Below, piece by piece: positions 1 through 12,800 of a stretch of DNA of 64,000 nt. Within the stretch, counting starts at the first letter, position 1. Each line of letters opens with the position of its first letter. The position numbers and the translations under genes were made by a program. The stretch covers positions 2,294,001 through 2,358,000 of the forward strand of contig NC_031479.1 of the NCBI RefSeq assembly GCF_000006565.2, read 5' to 3'. Under the pieces are notes generated by a model, which had not been told where the DNA came from, did not search any database, and was given only the letters and a program-made list of their open reading frames with translations. This DNA is from Toxoplasma gondii ME49 (Eukaryota > Apicomplexa > Conoidasida > Eucoccidiorida > Sarcocystidae).

Positions 1-3000
1 CAATTTTCCATCTCAGCTTTTCCTCTTCATCCGATTCAATGGTTTCTTCCGCCATCATGTCAGATGGTGCTGTGGCGGCAACCTGTCCACGGGCATGAGC
101 CGGGCGCTGCCTACGAACCGTAAGGCGTCCTTTATAGCCGAATTCCTGTGCAAAGCGAGCCCGGTCTGCTGGACCAAATTTTGAGTCTCTAAGAACTGTC
201 AAGCGCCGTTGCTTCGAATGATCTGCAACGTTGCGATCTGTTGTTAGAGTTTTGCTGTCGTACCTACTCGCCCCTGAATATGAGCTATCAACGCAAAAGG
301 AATCCCCTCGAAGCAGTTGCCATTTGCGCGGCTTTGGAAGAGACTTCGCGTCTATACTTGGAGCTCCTATTGTGATACGTGCACTCAGAGGCCAGTGGTC
401 AGATAACTCGAAATCTTGCCGCTGCGCAACGATGTCCATTCCTGAAGAGGAAAAAATAGACGTGGCACAGGACCGGTACGACGGATGGAAAGTGGCAATA
501 CTCAACAGGACAGACAGTGAAGGAGTCGACACTCATCGTAAGACTTCACAACTTCGCGATGTACAGCAAAATGTATACATGTCCTTTCGGTCGCATGGAA
601 GACTTTTCAGACGGATTCCTTCCATAGGTCTTCTGTAAGCCGTAACCACAGGAACACAGTACAATAGATGGGTTCGGTGGAAGACTGAAACTGAAGCCCG
701 GAATGGCTTGTTTTCACGTTCGACAGTCGAACTTGCTCGAGTGCGCTGCTGTTACAGACGAGGGTGCTATCTGGATGGCAATCAGTGCTGCGCACGTATA
801 AGTAACGATGGCATGTACACGCCTGCCGACGAGAATACCGATATATATTTCACACGCGAAAAGGACACTGATATCCGTTTTAGTTCGGTCGCCCGAAACA
901 GTAAGCGGTGTCGATCGATGCCGTCCAGATACTGAAAAGTGGAGATCACTGTCGTGCTTGGCAGAGGTTTGGCAGAATTACATGTTCTGATGTATAATGG
1001 CAACAATCAGAAGTACAGAGTCACGAGAGGGAACCACAAGTGACGTTGACTCTGGATGATATCCTCAGCGTCGCTGCATAATAAGGGTGCCACCCACCTA
1101 GACAGTATATTTGTTCGAACGAAATGACCAACGCCCCATCTTTGAGAATTGGGATATCCATCTCCTCGTAATCGTCACCAACAACAACTTCGGGAGGGAA
1201 GTTTTCAACGAGATCCAAAACCTCCTGAGATGACAGCCGGACTTCATCTACCGCAAACATGTAGTCCACACGCCCTGACAGAAACATGCGGAAACATATC
1301 AAGACACTATGGGCTCGCGGAACAGCACCCAGCCCACGCGGACTTTGCCAGTCGTCCCGACGATGTCGGGAAGCCAGTTCACTAAACGCGGCTGTGTAAC
1401 GTATATGATGAAATGTTGTAGGCCGAGTTATACCAGTCATATACGTAAGCAACTCATGGCCAGTGATGTTTAGAGGCAGAATGCCAGGGGGTGTGGAAAC
1501 GAGCGCTTACCTTTAAAGGGCCACGGGTATAGGGAGTTCCCCTTCCGTAATACTGAGTGCTTCTTCTTTTTTTCGGTAAGAGTTTCTTGAGTATAGTACG
1601 TGTACTGGTATGCATGATTTGGGTTATGCTCTGGGAGGAAGAGATCTCGCATGACAACGTCTCCGTCTAGGGTCCTCAGGCGTAGATATTGCCGGGGCGA
1701 TCTATCAGGATCAATGTTAAAATCTCCGCATAGAAGCATGGAGACGTCTGGTAGAAAGGAAGGAGCGACGTCAAGATCCGAGAGGTTTTCCATTGCGTTT
1801 ATCCCGGCATCATACTGCCGTCCGAGAAACAATAGATAAGCTTTCCACGCAAGCTCTTTGATGAATTTTCGTACAGACTCAAGGTTGACTCGTCGGGACT
1901 CGACGCCGAGGATCGAGAAGTGTGTATTCAAGACTATAAGCCGGTGTTTCGGGAACACAGGACTGACATCGAGCTCGACAGCCGTCACGTTTTGGTTGGA
2001 GAGAGGCATTTGACTGCCAAAGGGAAAATAATGACTAGCCATGCTTATAAACGCACACTTTCTTCGACGCCAGGCAAACCAAAGGCCTCCGGTCTTTCTC
2101 CAGTAGAACTGCAGTGGATCAACAATTTCGCCAACACAGGGAAACCTGCTTCCCGACTGAGTCTGTGGAAGAATACTGTGGGTCGGAAGGACGTGCGCAT
2201 TCATAGCTGCCATATTCGTCCCCCAGACTTCCTGGAGACAGGCAATGTCATACTGCGCGGCAAGGCGGCCGATCTAGAGAGACAGACACGTCAGACACAA
2301 GACAACAACTACGTAAAAAGACACGTCTCCAAGAAACGTGATGCCACAACGCACACACACTTCTATCTCCCCGTGCAGAGATGCTGACAAAACGAGCAAC
2401 GGTAATTTCAAATACCAGGACGTTTTGCTGATCCGCCGTACCGAAACTGCGTCGACTACCCTCGTCCACTCGCCTACTCCAAGGCTACAGAACAACCGCT
2501 GGCAATCGCCGCGGAAAAACCACTCTCCTGTAAGCGGCATGGTATGGACACATGAGGCTGCGTAATGCATCCATGGACCCTGATACAACATCCAGGACAG
2601 TGCCGCTTATATTGAAAATGAGCACAGTGTTCCTGACTCAGCGACAGTTTACGACACAACTTACCTTGTCGGCCAATCCCTCATGCAACGAGCTGCAGAA
2701 AAGCACCATCTACTACTCCCTTCTTTTCAGGACCATTTTAACGTACTTTCGTCGCGGCACCTCCAATGATGTTACAGATACCTTACGTCTTCTGCGCGCT
2801 GAAAGGGTCGTTTGCACGACCAGAAGGGAGCCCACAGATAGGGATTCCATGATATCGACGGCGGCACAAGGTACGCGTTCAGGACAAGGATCCGCAAATT
2901 GGGACCGTAATTCCCATCGCTTGAGTCAGCCGATGCGGAGCGCGAAACTCCGAGAGACGAGTGGAGATTGCGGGAACTTTCAGAACCGGATATATTTGCT

Positions 3001-3140
3001 GAGTATGCAGCGACTGTCGCCTCACTGCTGCTTGCGTTGCCGTTTTCTCTTCTGGCGGCTTCCGATTGTGTCTTCCAGGCAGTTGGGTATTGAAGTCCCT
3101 CGGGATCCTCCCCGACGAACAAGTTTTCGTGGGTGCTCAT
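1..3140 (-). CDS. EEP-fold hydrolase, neutral sphingomyelinase-like; 3' end outside window
   Basis: Four exons read on the minus strand: 3140-2787, 2273-1511, 1274-1098 and 441-1, with the frame running off the window edge. All junctions are GT..AG and phase-compatible, giving 578 complete codons. The family motifs appear in order: an N-terminal LRILVLNAY with Asn88, ACLQEVWG with Glu133 (metal ligand), LNTHF at 234-236, CGDFNID with Asp302 and Asn304, RVDYMF at 374, and LSDHW with the terminal Asp446-His447 pair. This is a complete endonuclease/exonuclease/phosphatase active site, so the enzyme is probably an active Mg-dependent phosphodiesterase. The motif spacing resembles neutral sphingomyelinases, but DNase-like or inositol-phosphatase-like substrates are not excluded. 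After the catalytic domain there are about 120 charged residues with an acidic stretch near the edge. The first 80 residues are Ser-rich and without family motifs. The start at 3140 is the first Met of an exon that stays open to about 3209, so a further 5' exon is possible. Confidence 0.85.
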
Positions 3141-6100
3141 TCCAGCGGGGAATGAAATGGCGGAATAGTGAACAACAGAGGGAGCCTGACTGACGGGCGA
3201 GACGGTTCAGTGTTGGAACCGTCAAAGCAGCAGATGGGAAACTGTTTCAGGGGGTCCTTACTGCCTGCAAGAAATTTGTGGACAGACAGCTGCGTACAGA
3301 GTCGTACAGGAGGGTCACGATGACGAATCTCTCGGCGTCAGTGTTGCAGCATCACATGGTGAAAGACGGAAGCAGAACTTATTGGAGCACGCAGCGCATC
3401 GGAGAGGCTGATCCGATGGAGCCTCTCGTAAAACTCAATTTCTGCGCGTGTTTCTACCGGCGAGAACGAGGTGGAATTCAGACTTCGAAGACTGCCAGGT
3501 GAAGATAATGTATCAACAACCTTTCTAGGAGATCGAACTCCACTGGAACGGGGCATGGACATCTGCCAACTGAACGAAACCTCCGTGAGGAGACGGGCAA
3601 ACAGCGAACGCTCCTAAGTGTCTCAAACACCAGCACCGTGGTATCCATTCTTTTTGTCCTTGGAGGGAACGTACCGCTCCAGGCCATGTCTCACAGCTTT
3701 CAATTTCCAAATCCACTGATCATGCTGCCCACAAGACTACACTTGCTACCGAACAAAATAAGCAAACAGTACGGTTTTGTGTCATCGTGACCACTGTCAG
3801 ACTTCTACGATCCGAACGAATTGATCCATACCTCCAATGAGAAGACTGCGCTATCCGGCCTTGGTTAGCTACACAGAACGAAAGACGGGCACCTACTTGT
3901 CGGCAGCCATCCTCCATTTTCCGCAACGTTCTTTAAGATCTGCAAAGGAAGATGCAAGGAAAATGAGTTAAATGAACTGACGACAATCACTGCAGGCTGT
4001 GCATGCAAATTCCGAAGGGTTTGCTAGCGCTTGACGAGGCGTCTTAAAAAGAGTCAGGCGTGAAATGAACGAAACCCGCCTGAATGCTGCTTGTACTCAA
4101 CCATGAGCTATTACGATGCCCTGGATCTCTAAAAAATCCAACATTCACGTTTTCGTCTGTACCCGTCCATTTTCACCGTCTTAATTTATCCGCCAGCCTC
4201 AACGATCCCGTGTTGATCCTGGCTCGGCGCACAGTAGTGTGCGATCCACGCAGAGTTCATCTAGCTGAGCCTAACAGAAGGCCGACGCTGCGGACCCCTT
4301 GCTTGTAATTAGACAGGAAATGTATTGCTTTCCTCTAGTACCCTTCCGTGTAGTGCGTGTAGGAGAAGGTGCTGTTCATGCTGTCTCGGCACGCATTTGG
4401 CAAGTCAGTTAAAAAAGCGTTATCTTCTACAAGATCGGGGCCGCTGTTGAGCCATTCCTTCTTTTGAAAAGCCAAGAGCACGACAATTTCGAGGCGGGGG
4501 ACAATTTTATGTAGAAGGGCAGGTCCTCGAGTCCACAGTGCGAAGGCCAATCAATGAACGGCGCCTAAGGCCCCCCTACGTTGGGGTGCCAATCACAGTA
4601 TGGAAAGAAGTGATGTGGCACGCCCCGGGAACTGGAAGGTGGTGGTATGAATGAGGGCCATTAAATAGAATGATTATGAAGGAGCTTCACTGCTCTTCTG
4701 GATTTGTTCCTGCATATGAAGGCACAAACGAAGCACATGTTTTCCTCTTCGGAACACATGGTGCTAGCCCCAGCTGATGCAGATGGTGACTGACATATGA
4801 AAGAACAGTGAGTATGCTATTTTATGTCGGATCTGTTTTCATTCTCACGCAAATACAGACACAAGGCTCTGGCTCTCTGACCACAACTCTAGGAAAAATC
4901 AGATGAAACCGAGCACGAAACTGGTTGCTCGGATGGCATTTCTTTTCTGCGTGTGTCACTTATGAGCAACATACATCACGATAATAACTTATGTAACATG
5001 CAGAGTTTCGGCCTTGGTATTTTCAAAGCTCTTCAATATCAAGTCTTTTGAGTGAGTTCGGTGCACCGCCTCCAAGGATGAGAATGACGCAACATTTGAG
5101 AGAAGCGATAGGAAACTATGCCGGACTCCCTTGATGGTCTCTCTATGCTCTTTTGTTCAGAAACAATCTGTCACAACCTGGGAAGTTCTTTACGAGACGT
5201 CGAATTAAAAATCATCTTCTTCCGTAATAACATGAAACGAAGAGCACGAAAAGAAAAAGACCACATATAGTTGAGCTTCCCAGTTATGTGCTGTCTTTTC
5301 CCTCACTTGGTGGGCTCAACTTGCATGTGGACAATATCGCATACCTCGTGGTCCTGTTTACGCACCCTTAGAAAAATAATGTAAAAAAATGACTCGCAAT
5401 AGTGACACGTATCACATCATTTGCCCCATACCAAACTGGCTGTCCTGCTTATTTTCAACTGCGGTACGATAGCATTTGCCACCCTAGAATGGACACGGCC
5501 GGACGGTATGTTCTATCGCCGACAAGTTACGCTCTGACAGGCTTTCCTAAAAGCTCCATCCCTCTGCAGCATCTTTGTTCTTTAACACAGGACTGCTGGC
5601 ACACTCCACCTGAGGCACATAGTGACAGGAACCACTTGTCGTTCTTCTGTGCTTTAGTCAATTGCTGTTGAGCAAAGGGCGAACCCATTTCGCCTGTTTC
5701 TTTTATTGTCTCGCGAAGGGAGCGCAAACACGGTTGGTCCTTCGAGCGTCTCTGACGATGTTACGACCTCACTACACAAGTTCTTTTCCTAAAAACGGAA
5801 GCCCCATTTGGTTGTGGCAGTCACTGAATGCAGCCGTGGTCGCCGTGTCACCGTGTGCATCTGAGCTGAACATGGAAGATCCCTCCGTACCAAATAGACG
5901 ATGCAGATGAGACACCCCGGGGGCGCGAGGAAGCATGACGAAGGGCCATTGGCTAACGTGAAAGGAAAAGAAAGCCAATTTCTCCGGCGTAACGAGCTAA
6001 CCTTGTCGAATACCGAAAGGTTGGTGAGAAAGATCAGAAACCGCTTGATGTGATGCCACGTGTCTCCAGCGCGAAGTCGCGCTTGTCGTCTGTCTCATCG

Positions 6101-6420
6101 AATACTCGTTGGCCCCCCCGAATGCTGATTTTGTTGAAGAAGGAATAAGTCAATTTCTTCCTTTAGTTCTCTAGAAATCGGGTATTTTTGCATTGTTTCC
6201 TTTCTCTTTCGGCAACGGTCCTTTACCTCTCAGGAGGTCACGGGCCCGTCCCCGATTATGCCCATCTGGTCTATGTCTTCATGTGGAAACCGTTGCGCCG
6301 CTGACCGTTTGCGTCGGAACTGCCCCCCCCTCCTCACTGCTGTTCTTATTTCCGCAACTACAAAAATTGCATGAGCTTACCCAAGAACCGTCTTTCCTCG
6401 TCCCCGCTTTGCAGCGAGCA
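3141..6420. other. intergenic region between divergent EEP and PTAR1-like genes
   Basis: No exon chain could be supported here. Frames are short and broken. The only protein-like stretch is a minus-strand frame at 3562-3338, Ser/Pro/Arg-rich, which could be an upstream exon of the EEP gene. The rest should hold the 5' leaders and promoters of the two flanking genes, which point away from each other. No repeat array or RNA gene was seen. Confidence 0.5.
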
Positions 6421-9342
6421 ATGGAGCAGCCGGACCGCTTCTGTCCATTTCGTGTGCCACCGTCTGCCGGCGAAGAGGACTCCAGTGGCTCGTATTTAAA
6501 ATGAAATTGAGCGTTTATGCTTTTTTACGGGTACAAGTCGAATTCGCTTATACACCGGCTACACTGAGCTGGTAATCTGACGACCCAGCAAGCAGTAATC
6601 TACTTGATCGCACTTCCCGTAGATGCACGGGCCTTTGTCAAAGTTGTGCTACGAGTCCGTATTGTTTCAGGGACCTGGAAGTGCGTATGCGTGTTCACGC
6701 AGTGTACGATCCAAAGGAACTGCCAGCATACGTCACTGCCTCGTGATGTTTTTATATGACACAGCAGATGACATACTTTTTCTGAAACACAACAAGTTCA
6801 ATGGTGAAAGCACCAAATGGAGCGGCAACGCTCTCCGTCTGTGGCCTGTGTTGACCGACAGATGTCGGCTCGCAGGACAGGAAAAGCATTTTTCATTGCA
6901 TCTGCCGTGGCTAATATTCTGGAGCCTCCGAGCGCGGTTGTTGAGGCGACTGTGCTTCCATGTGAAACCTTTGACGTCTTTTTCCCTCGTCGTACACACT
7001 TAACGGTTGATCGTCTTGTCGCATGCTCGCAGGAGAACACCTGCGCAAGAGAAGTCTATCCTGAAAATGGTGCCTGTGAAGGACTGTGCAAACCGGAGGC
7101 TCGTTTAGGTACTCGAGTCCATCGACGTCCCCAAGAAAAGACTCAGTCTCGTCTAGAAGAGGGGAAACCCGAAGGCGACCTTCCGTGTGTTCCCGCTGAT
7201 GAAAACGAGAACGAACACCTCGGGGACGACTGGACTGGAGTCAGTTTTGATGATCAATCCAGGTGCCTGGCGATTTGTCAGTGCATGGTAATGCGGTTGT
7301 ACATCGCTGCGTCATCAGGACTCACCCGTTTACCGCGGGATACTCATGGCCCCTCCTGTACAGATTCGAGGAAAGCCGTTGAAAATCGTTGGGTTGGATG
7401 GGTTCGCTTGGCGCTGCTCATGAATGGAAGTTGCCCTTTAGCTCTGAAGTTTGCCCAAAACCGCGTGCAGCAGCTCGGAGAAGAAGTCAAAAAACTTATT
7501 TCACATATCGCGAACGGCTGTGTCGGTTCAATACCCCGTAGGAAAGCCTGTGGCCGGGTACACAATGATGAGCAAGAGGCTCGCAGAGGTGGGGAAGAGA
7601 CAGGCATCGAATCAGACAAAGACGCCGGGCACCGAAATGTAGAGACTTTTCTCGTGAAAACAGTGAACGCAGAGAGAGGCGATGGGACAAAAAGAAGATG
7701 GATCAACGCGAAGACTCAAGAAGGCTCTCCGGAAGGGCACAGCAGATTTGGTTTCCAGGATCAGTGTAGCCGTGAACACCTGCACGCGGGAGGTGAGGTA
7801 GAAGATAGTTGTGCGACTGTCTTTCTCGAGACGTGGAACAAACTCAAAGAAGAACTCGCCTCTGTCAAACATCTGCTCGAGGTCCATCCGAAATGTGGCG
7901 ACCTGTGGGCGTACCGCCGCTACGTGTGCCGGACTATCGTTTGCTCTCTCTTGTGTCTCGCCGGTCCAAAAGAACCCGTTTCCCAACGTTGTTCGCATTC
8001 AGGCGACTTCCAAATACACCCGAACAACCTCAGCGATGCTCGCTCCGAGGTCGTGTCTGGCACGAGCAAGATGCGCAGTGAGGAACCAGTGGAGACGTTC
8101 AGTACCGGAAACTCGGACATTTGTGACCCCGGAGATGCAGATATTTGCCGAGGGGCGGACTGTACGTCAGTTTCAGAAGACAACGACAAGAGGGCCTGTG
8201 TGCGAGAGCTCTCGCAGAGAGGTGCGGATGCGTCTGACAATCACGATTGGGTACGATGGATGACAGCAGAACTGTCTGACTTTCTGGACACTGAGCTTGC
8301 TCTGGTGGCAGAGCATGCGGCTCAGAGGCCTCACAGCTACCAGGCTTGGGAGCACTTCGCGAAAATCGAACAGGAGGTGAAGACATTGTTTCGCCGCTTC
8401 CCTGTTTGCGGTATGCACACAGGCGCACTCGGGCCTTCCGCAGTGCAGAGAGGCGATAGAGAGCAATGCTTTCCTACAGGCGGAGCGAAGGAACAAACTG
8501 CGCTTGAAGAATTACGATATCGTATCATGCAGCAACTTAGTACCTTTATAGAGAGCCAGTGCGGGATTCTAGCGCATTCGCATGCTCCTTTTCACCATGC
8601 GTCGAAGCTGTTTGACGAATCTCTGTCGTCTATCTTATCCTCTGACCCGTCGGAGTTGTTACCAGCCAAAAAGTCCTATGGAAGCGACTTCCCGGCAACG
8701 GCCCCAGGTCCGAAACTGGGGGTGGCTCATGCTTTGCTCGTCAAGGCCCTCCAGTTTAATGCAGACGTTCTTCAGCTTTTCCCACACTTCGAGGCTCCGT
8801 GGTGTGGACGGGGAGAACTTTTTATAGCGTACATTCGCAGATGCTCAGCCTATGCGAATCGGTATTCTTTAGGGACTAAGGCGCACGGCCACGAGGCGGA
8901 AGGTGACTCCACCGATCCCAAGGGACCCACAACGACTCGGGATACAGCTTCAGAACAGACATTCACAACTGCTTTGCCTCAGTCCGCAGAGAAGCCGCTT
9001 AGTCTTGCAGGCTCTGTAATATTGCCTGGCAATGCAAGCGCGGATGAAACGATCCAACACTGTCGAGGAACTGCTGACAACTGCTTGGAAGAGTTCGACG
9101 GATTCACGTCAAGACATTTCCACGCACTCTTTCGTAAGGAATCTATTTGGAGTCTTTCGCTTGTGCAGCAGGACCGGGGCAGTGCGAGTGGGGAAAAACG
9201 AAGCGATATGGTCAGCCGATGGCAAGAACGGCACCGACTTATCCTGGCGCAGGAGTTGCTTAGGGCTGGTGTCAGTGTGTCTGTATCTGGCAGTGGCATG
9301 CGTTCGGAAGCAGCCACCAAGAACCGGACCAAAGACGTGTAG
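6421..9342 (+). CDS. PTAR1-like protein with prenyltransferase alpha-subunit repeats
   Basis: The secure part is one long exon open from the Met at 6817 to the stop at 9342 (841 codons). Three stretches fit the helical repeat of protein prenyltransferase alpha subunits: ALLMNGSCPLALKF (about residue 206), LEVHPKCGDLWAYRRYV (about 356) and AAQRPHSYQAWEHF (about 500). A weaker copy, PHFEAPWCGRGELF, follows near 660. The repeats are separated by long acidic low-complexity inserts, which explains the size against roughly 400 residues for animal PTAR1. Two upstream exons are proposed: 6421-6491, starting at an ATG, and 6671-6742, which follows a good TTTCAG acceptor and reads as a clean peptide. 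The join into the main exon (acceptor near 6874, or at the AG before 6829) is uncertain. PTAR1 relatives act in Golgi-related prenylation (Rab GGTase-III type complex) in animals; that role here is inference. Confidence 0.62.
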
Positions 9343-9843
9343 AGACTTTTTCGTTGAACGTAAATTTTCCATCGAGCGTGCGGGCACCTCAACGAGGCTT
9401 CTGTGATCTATGTTCTTGCGAGATTACGAACACGACAGGCTATTGATAGAAATGATACTCCGGATGTTTGCGCCACAGGAGAAACACTACAGGCCCTCGA
9501 ACGAGAGAACACGGAGGGGTTCACAAGAATGCTGATATTCACCTGTGTACAGAAGTCGACTAGACGGACTCACATATGCATTCCAAAAAACTAGAGTTTT
9601 GTAGTCAACACAGTATGAAGCAAGACTATTCATTGCCTTTCTAGGCATCAAAACACGGACCAATCGAGTCTACTGGCAGAAGGCAAGAAAGCGCGTCATA
9701 AATGTCATTAGCCAGTGTCACATTTTGTCTCGAGAAGGTGCCGGAGGTATTTGTCATAGGTTTATGATTCTGGGTTTCTGTGAAACTGTCCCCTCCTGCT
9801 AATTTCCCCAATTGCTTCGCAGTGGTATTGAGCTTTCCTTGAA
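9343..9843. other. tail-to-tail intergenic spacer
   Basis: About 500 bases lie between the stop of the PTAR1-like gene and the stop of the minus-strand hydrolase-like gene. It should contain both 3' UTRs. The open frames in it are short and show no family resemblance. No repeats were seen. Confidence 0.6.
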
Positions 9844-12800
9844 CTATGTCCTATTCCTTAGAGCCTCCAGCTTTTTTGCTGACGCTTTTTGCCTACGCGT
9901 GGCTTGGTTTGATCTGCTACGGTCAAGTCTCGCATAATATATTTTGAGTTTCCTTTTTTGAGCAGCAGAGAATCTTTCAGGATGAACGGCAGGTGCAGGG
10001 GGTCCGAGGTGCTCCCGGAGTTGATTTTTTGTGAGAACGTGATCGCGCGCATCCGTCCCTCGAAGCCGTGGGGACAGGAAAAGCAACTCGTCTTCGTCAT
10101 CTTCAGCCTCGTTTGCACCAAACTCCGACAGGGGCCGTGCCGGACGCAGCGGATGTTCATTTACAGCGTACACTCCATAATTCGCCTTCGGCTTCCTCTC
10201 ACTGTTCCGATAATCCCCATGTGGTGAAAAATCAGATTGATAATTCGAAGCCTCCGACGACAGGCAGTAGATGTTGCTTTTCAAAATAATTGTAGTTTTT
10301 TCGCGAGCGTGTATATATTCTTTTTTTCTGTCTTCTCTAATGACGACAGGTAAGCGATCTGGATGGTAGTCACCGATGTCGACACGGTCCCTGATTTCTT
10401 CAAGAAATTCAGTTAGCGCAATCTTCAGGTCATCAAAGTATTCTACTGGTATTTCCCGAATTCGAGCCACGCGCTCCGCTTCCGCTGCCGCTGTCGAATC
10501 CGCCTCGTTGGTCTCGCTCAGCTTTCCAGAGGAGATCAAAGACAGCAGGGATTTCTTGTCACTGGGAGGTGGATCCAGAGGACGGGTTAAAAGTTCTTGC
10601 TCCTTTGTTCCCCAACCTGGAAGCTGATTCCGGAAACAGTAGGTAACAGACAGAGTAGTTTCAGTCACTTGTTGCGTCTGATGCTAAACGCGTTTCTAAG
10701 CTGCTTATCCGTACGTGTGACTCAGAAGTTAGACTTTCCTGTAGCCGAGGCCATTTTCAGTTGCATTCTGTCTCGCTTGCCTACATGTTCGCATTCTTCG
10801 GAACTGCCATGTGGAGGCAGTGTTTCATTGCGGCGCGTCCCCCCGAGGATAGCGAGGGTGTCGGCGAATCAAGAATTCATTTATCGAACTCTATGGGCCC
10901 AAAGGATGGTCATAAAGCTTACTTTGTACTTCCCTTTGAAGAACTGGTACGGGCCCAAAAGATCCGGCTCATCACTGTCCCAATTTTGGTCTGTGCTGTC
11001 TGTGGGAGGGGCGATGCACTGAGTAGCCTGTAGCACGCGAGGCATGGCCGGAAAGCCTGTTGCAGAGGAATTTGGTGGCGGTGAAAATGTCTGGTTCGAC
11101 GGATGTCGGAACCTTAGCCCGTTCTCAGAAGCTTCAAGCAAATCTGGGACCTAAAAAAAGTATGCTCACAGCACGCACAGTTATGTCGAAGGTGGCTGGG
11201 ACAGAGACAAATCACTAAGTGTACGTGTGTAAAAGGGTGTGGCAACAAAACTGTCACATATCTTCCTTGGTTCAGCATGCAACTCAGGTACGCAGTTCCT
11301 AGCCTTACCCATCAGGCTGAGCGGCGTTATAAGGTTGCACTTTTATTCTCAATAATGTGCTTTACACAACACTGGTGAGGCTTCCTTGATACCTGGTGTT
11401 CACTGAATTGTTTCTGTTAGTTCCGTCGTTACAGTCCACACGGATGAGACATCGCAGAACAGAAGACACCAAAAATGCCAGAGGTCATCTGTTGCTTCTG
11501 TGTTCGGCTGCAGGTCCACTCCACACGGGATTCGAAGGGCTTCGACATGCCTGATCAGGAATGAAACTTCGAGGGTTACCAGCAGCTTCGGATAGTCGAC
11601 GAGTACCGACATACTGAGAAAACATCGGAGCGAAAGAAAAGCATGGCAACCACATGCTGTTTTGTGCGAGTCTCAGACTCCATGCGATGCCGATAGGCGT
11701 AGGTAGACATCTCCGAAGATCATTTGTTTTTCTGCCGTAGCACATATATGAAACCTACAGCGTCTGAACTCGTGCCAGGCGAATATCATATTTATCTGCT
11801 GCCAAAATTCACAAGTTTTAGAGAGACAGGGGCATCACGGTGAGACGCCCGCTTGTCATGAAAGCGTCGTTCGTACGGCGGAAGCCTTACTCGATAGTTA
11901 CGGGTCTTCGGCCTATAGAATTCGTGGTCGTTCATCATCGGATTTACTTCTGTAATCCATTCATCCCCAGTGTAGGCGTCAAAGAGCACGAAACCAAACA
12001 ACGGCTGGCGCTACAAGATCGCAGCATACAGAAATGAGCAGCTCCCTGGCAGACGTGTAGTTGCACGTCAGTCAGGGAAATTGTCTTATCGATAACCAGA
12101 ATGAATCTTTAAATGTTGGCACCTAATCCATCAGTGGTTTGTGAGGATGTCAGCTGTGTGCCTTTGTTAACCCAGTACGCTCACAATCGAATCGTTGCGA
12201 GGTCGTGACTACTTGCACGCATCATTGAAATGGATGGAGGAACGGAAGACAGTCATACAAAACCATTCCTCCAGCTTCAGTACTATGGCTAACTTGGGGC
12301 AGAAAATAAGACAATTAACTCCAAATGTCTTGTCAGCTGGTACGAAGACAGATTGTACCGCTACTAGCTGTTTTTGAATCGTCAACAACACGAACGTATC
12401 ACGAAGGTCGAACTAGAGAGGTATCAAAGTCAAGAGCCCTAACGAAGTGAGAAAAAATAGAATCATGACCTTAGTAATGTTGACTGGAGCTGAATTGGTT
12501 TGCATTTAGGGCCTACTTATAAATTCAGATGCATTCCACTGGAGCACTGCGATAATCACAAGCGGATTCTCTGATCTTGTACTTTTAAGAGATGATACCA
12601 TGAGAAGGGGAAAAAAGAACTGCCGAGTAACGATGTTGCTGTGGGAAACGAACACGGTGGTACTCAATCGGATGTCGAGGCAAGATTCGAGGACTTGACT
12701 GAGGAAATTCTCGTCCGTGTAGAACCTTCCTGTTTGCGCAGTAATGTTTGTCGTGTCACCAATGCCAGGTGGCGATATAGAGATAGCGTCAAAGCCGAGC

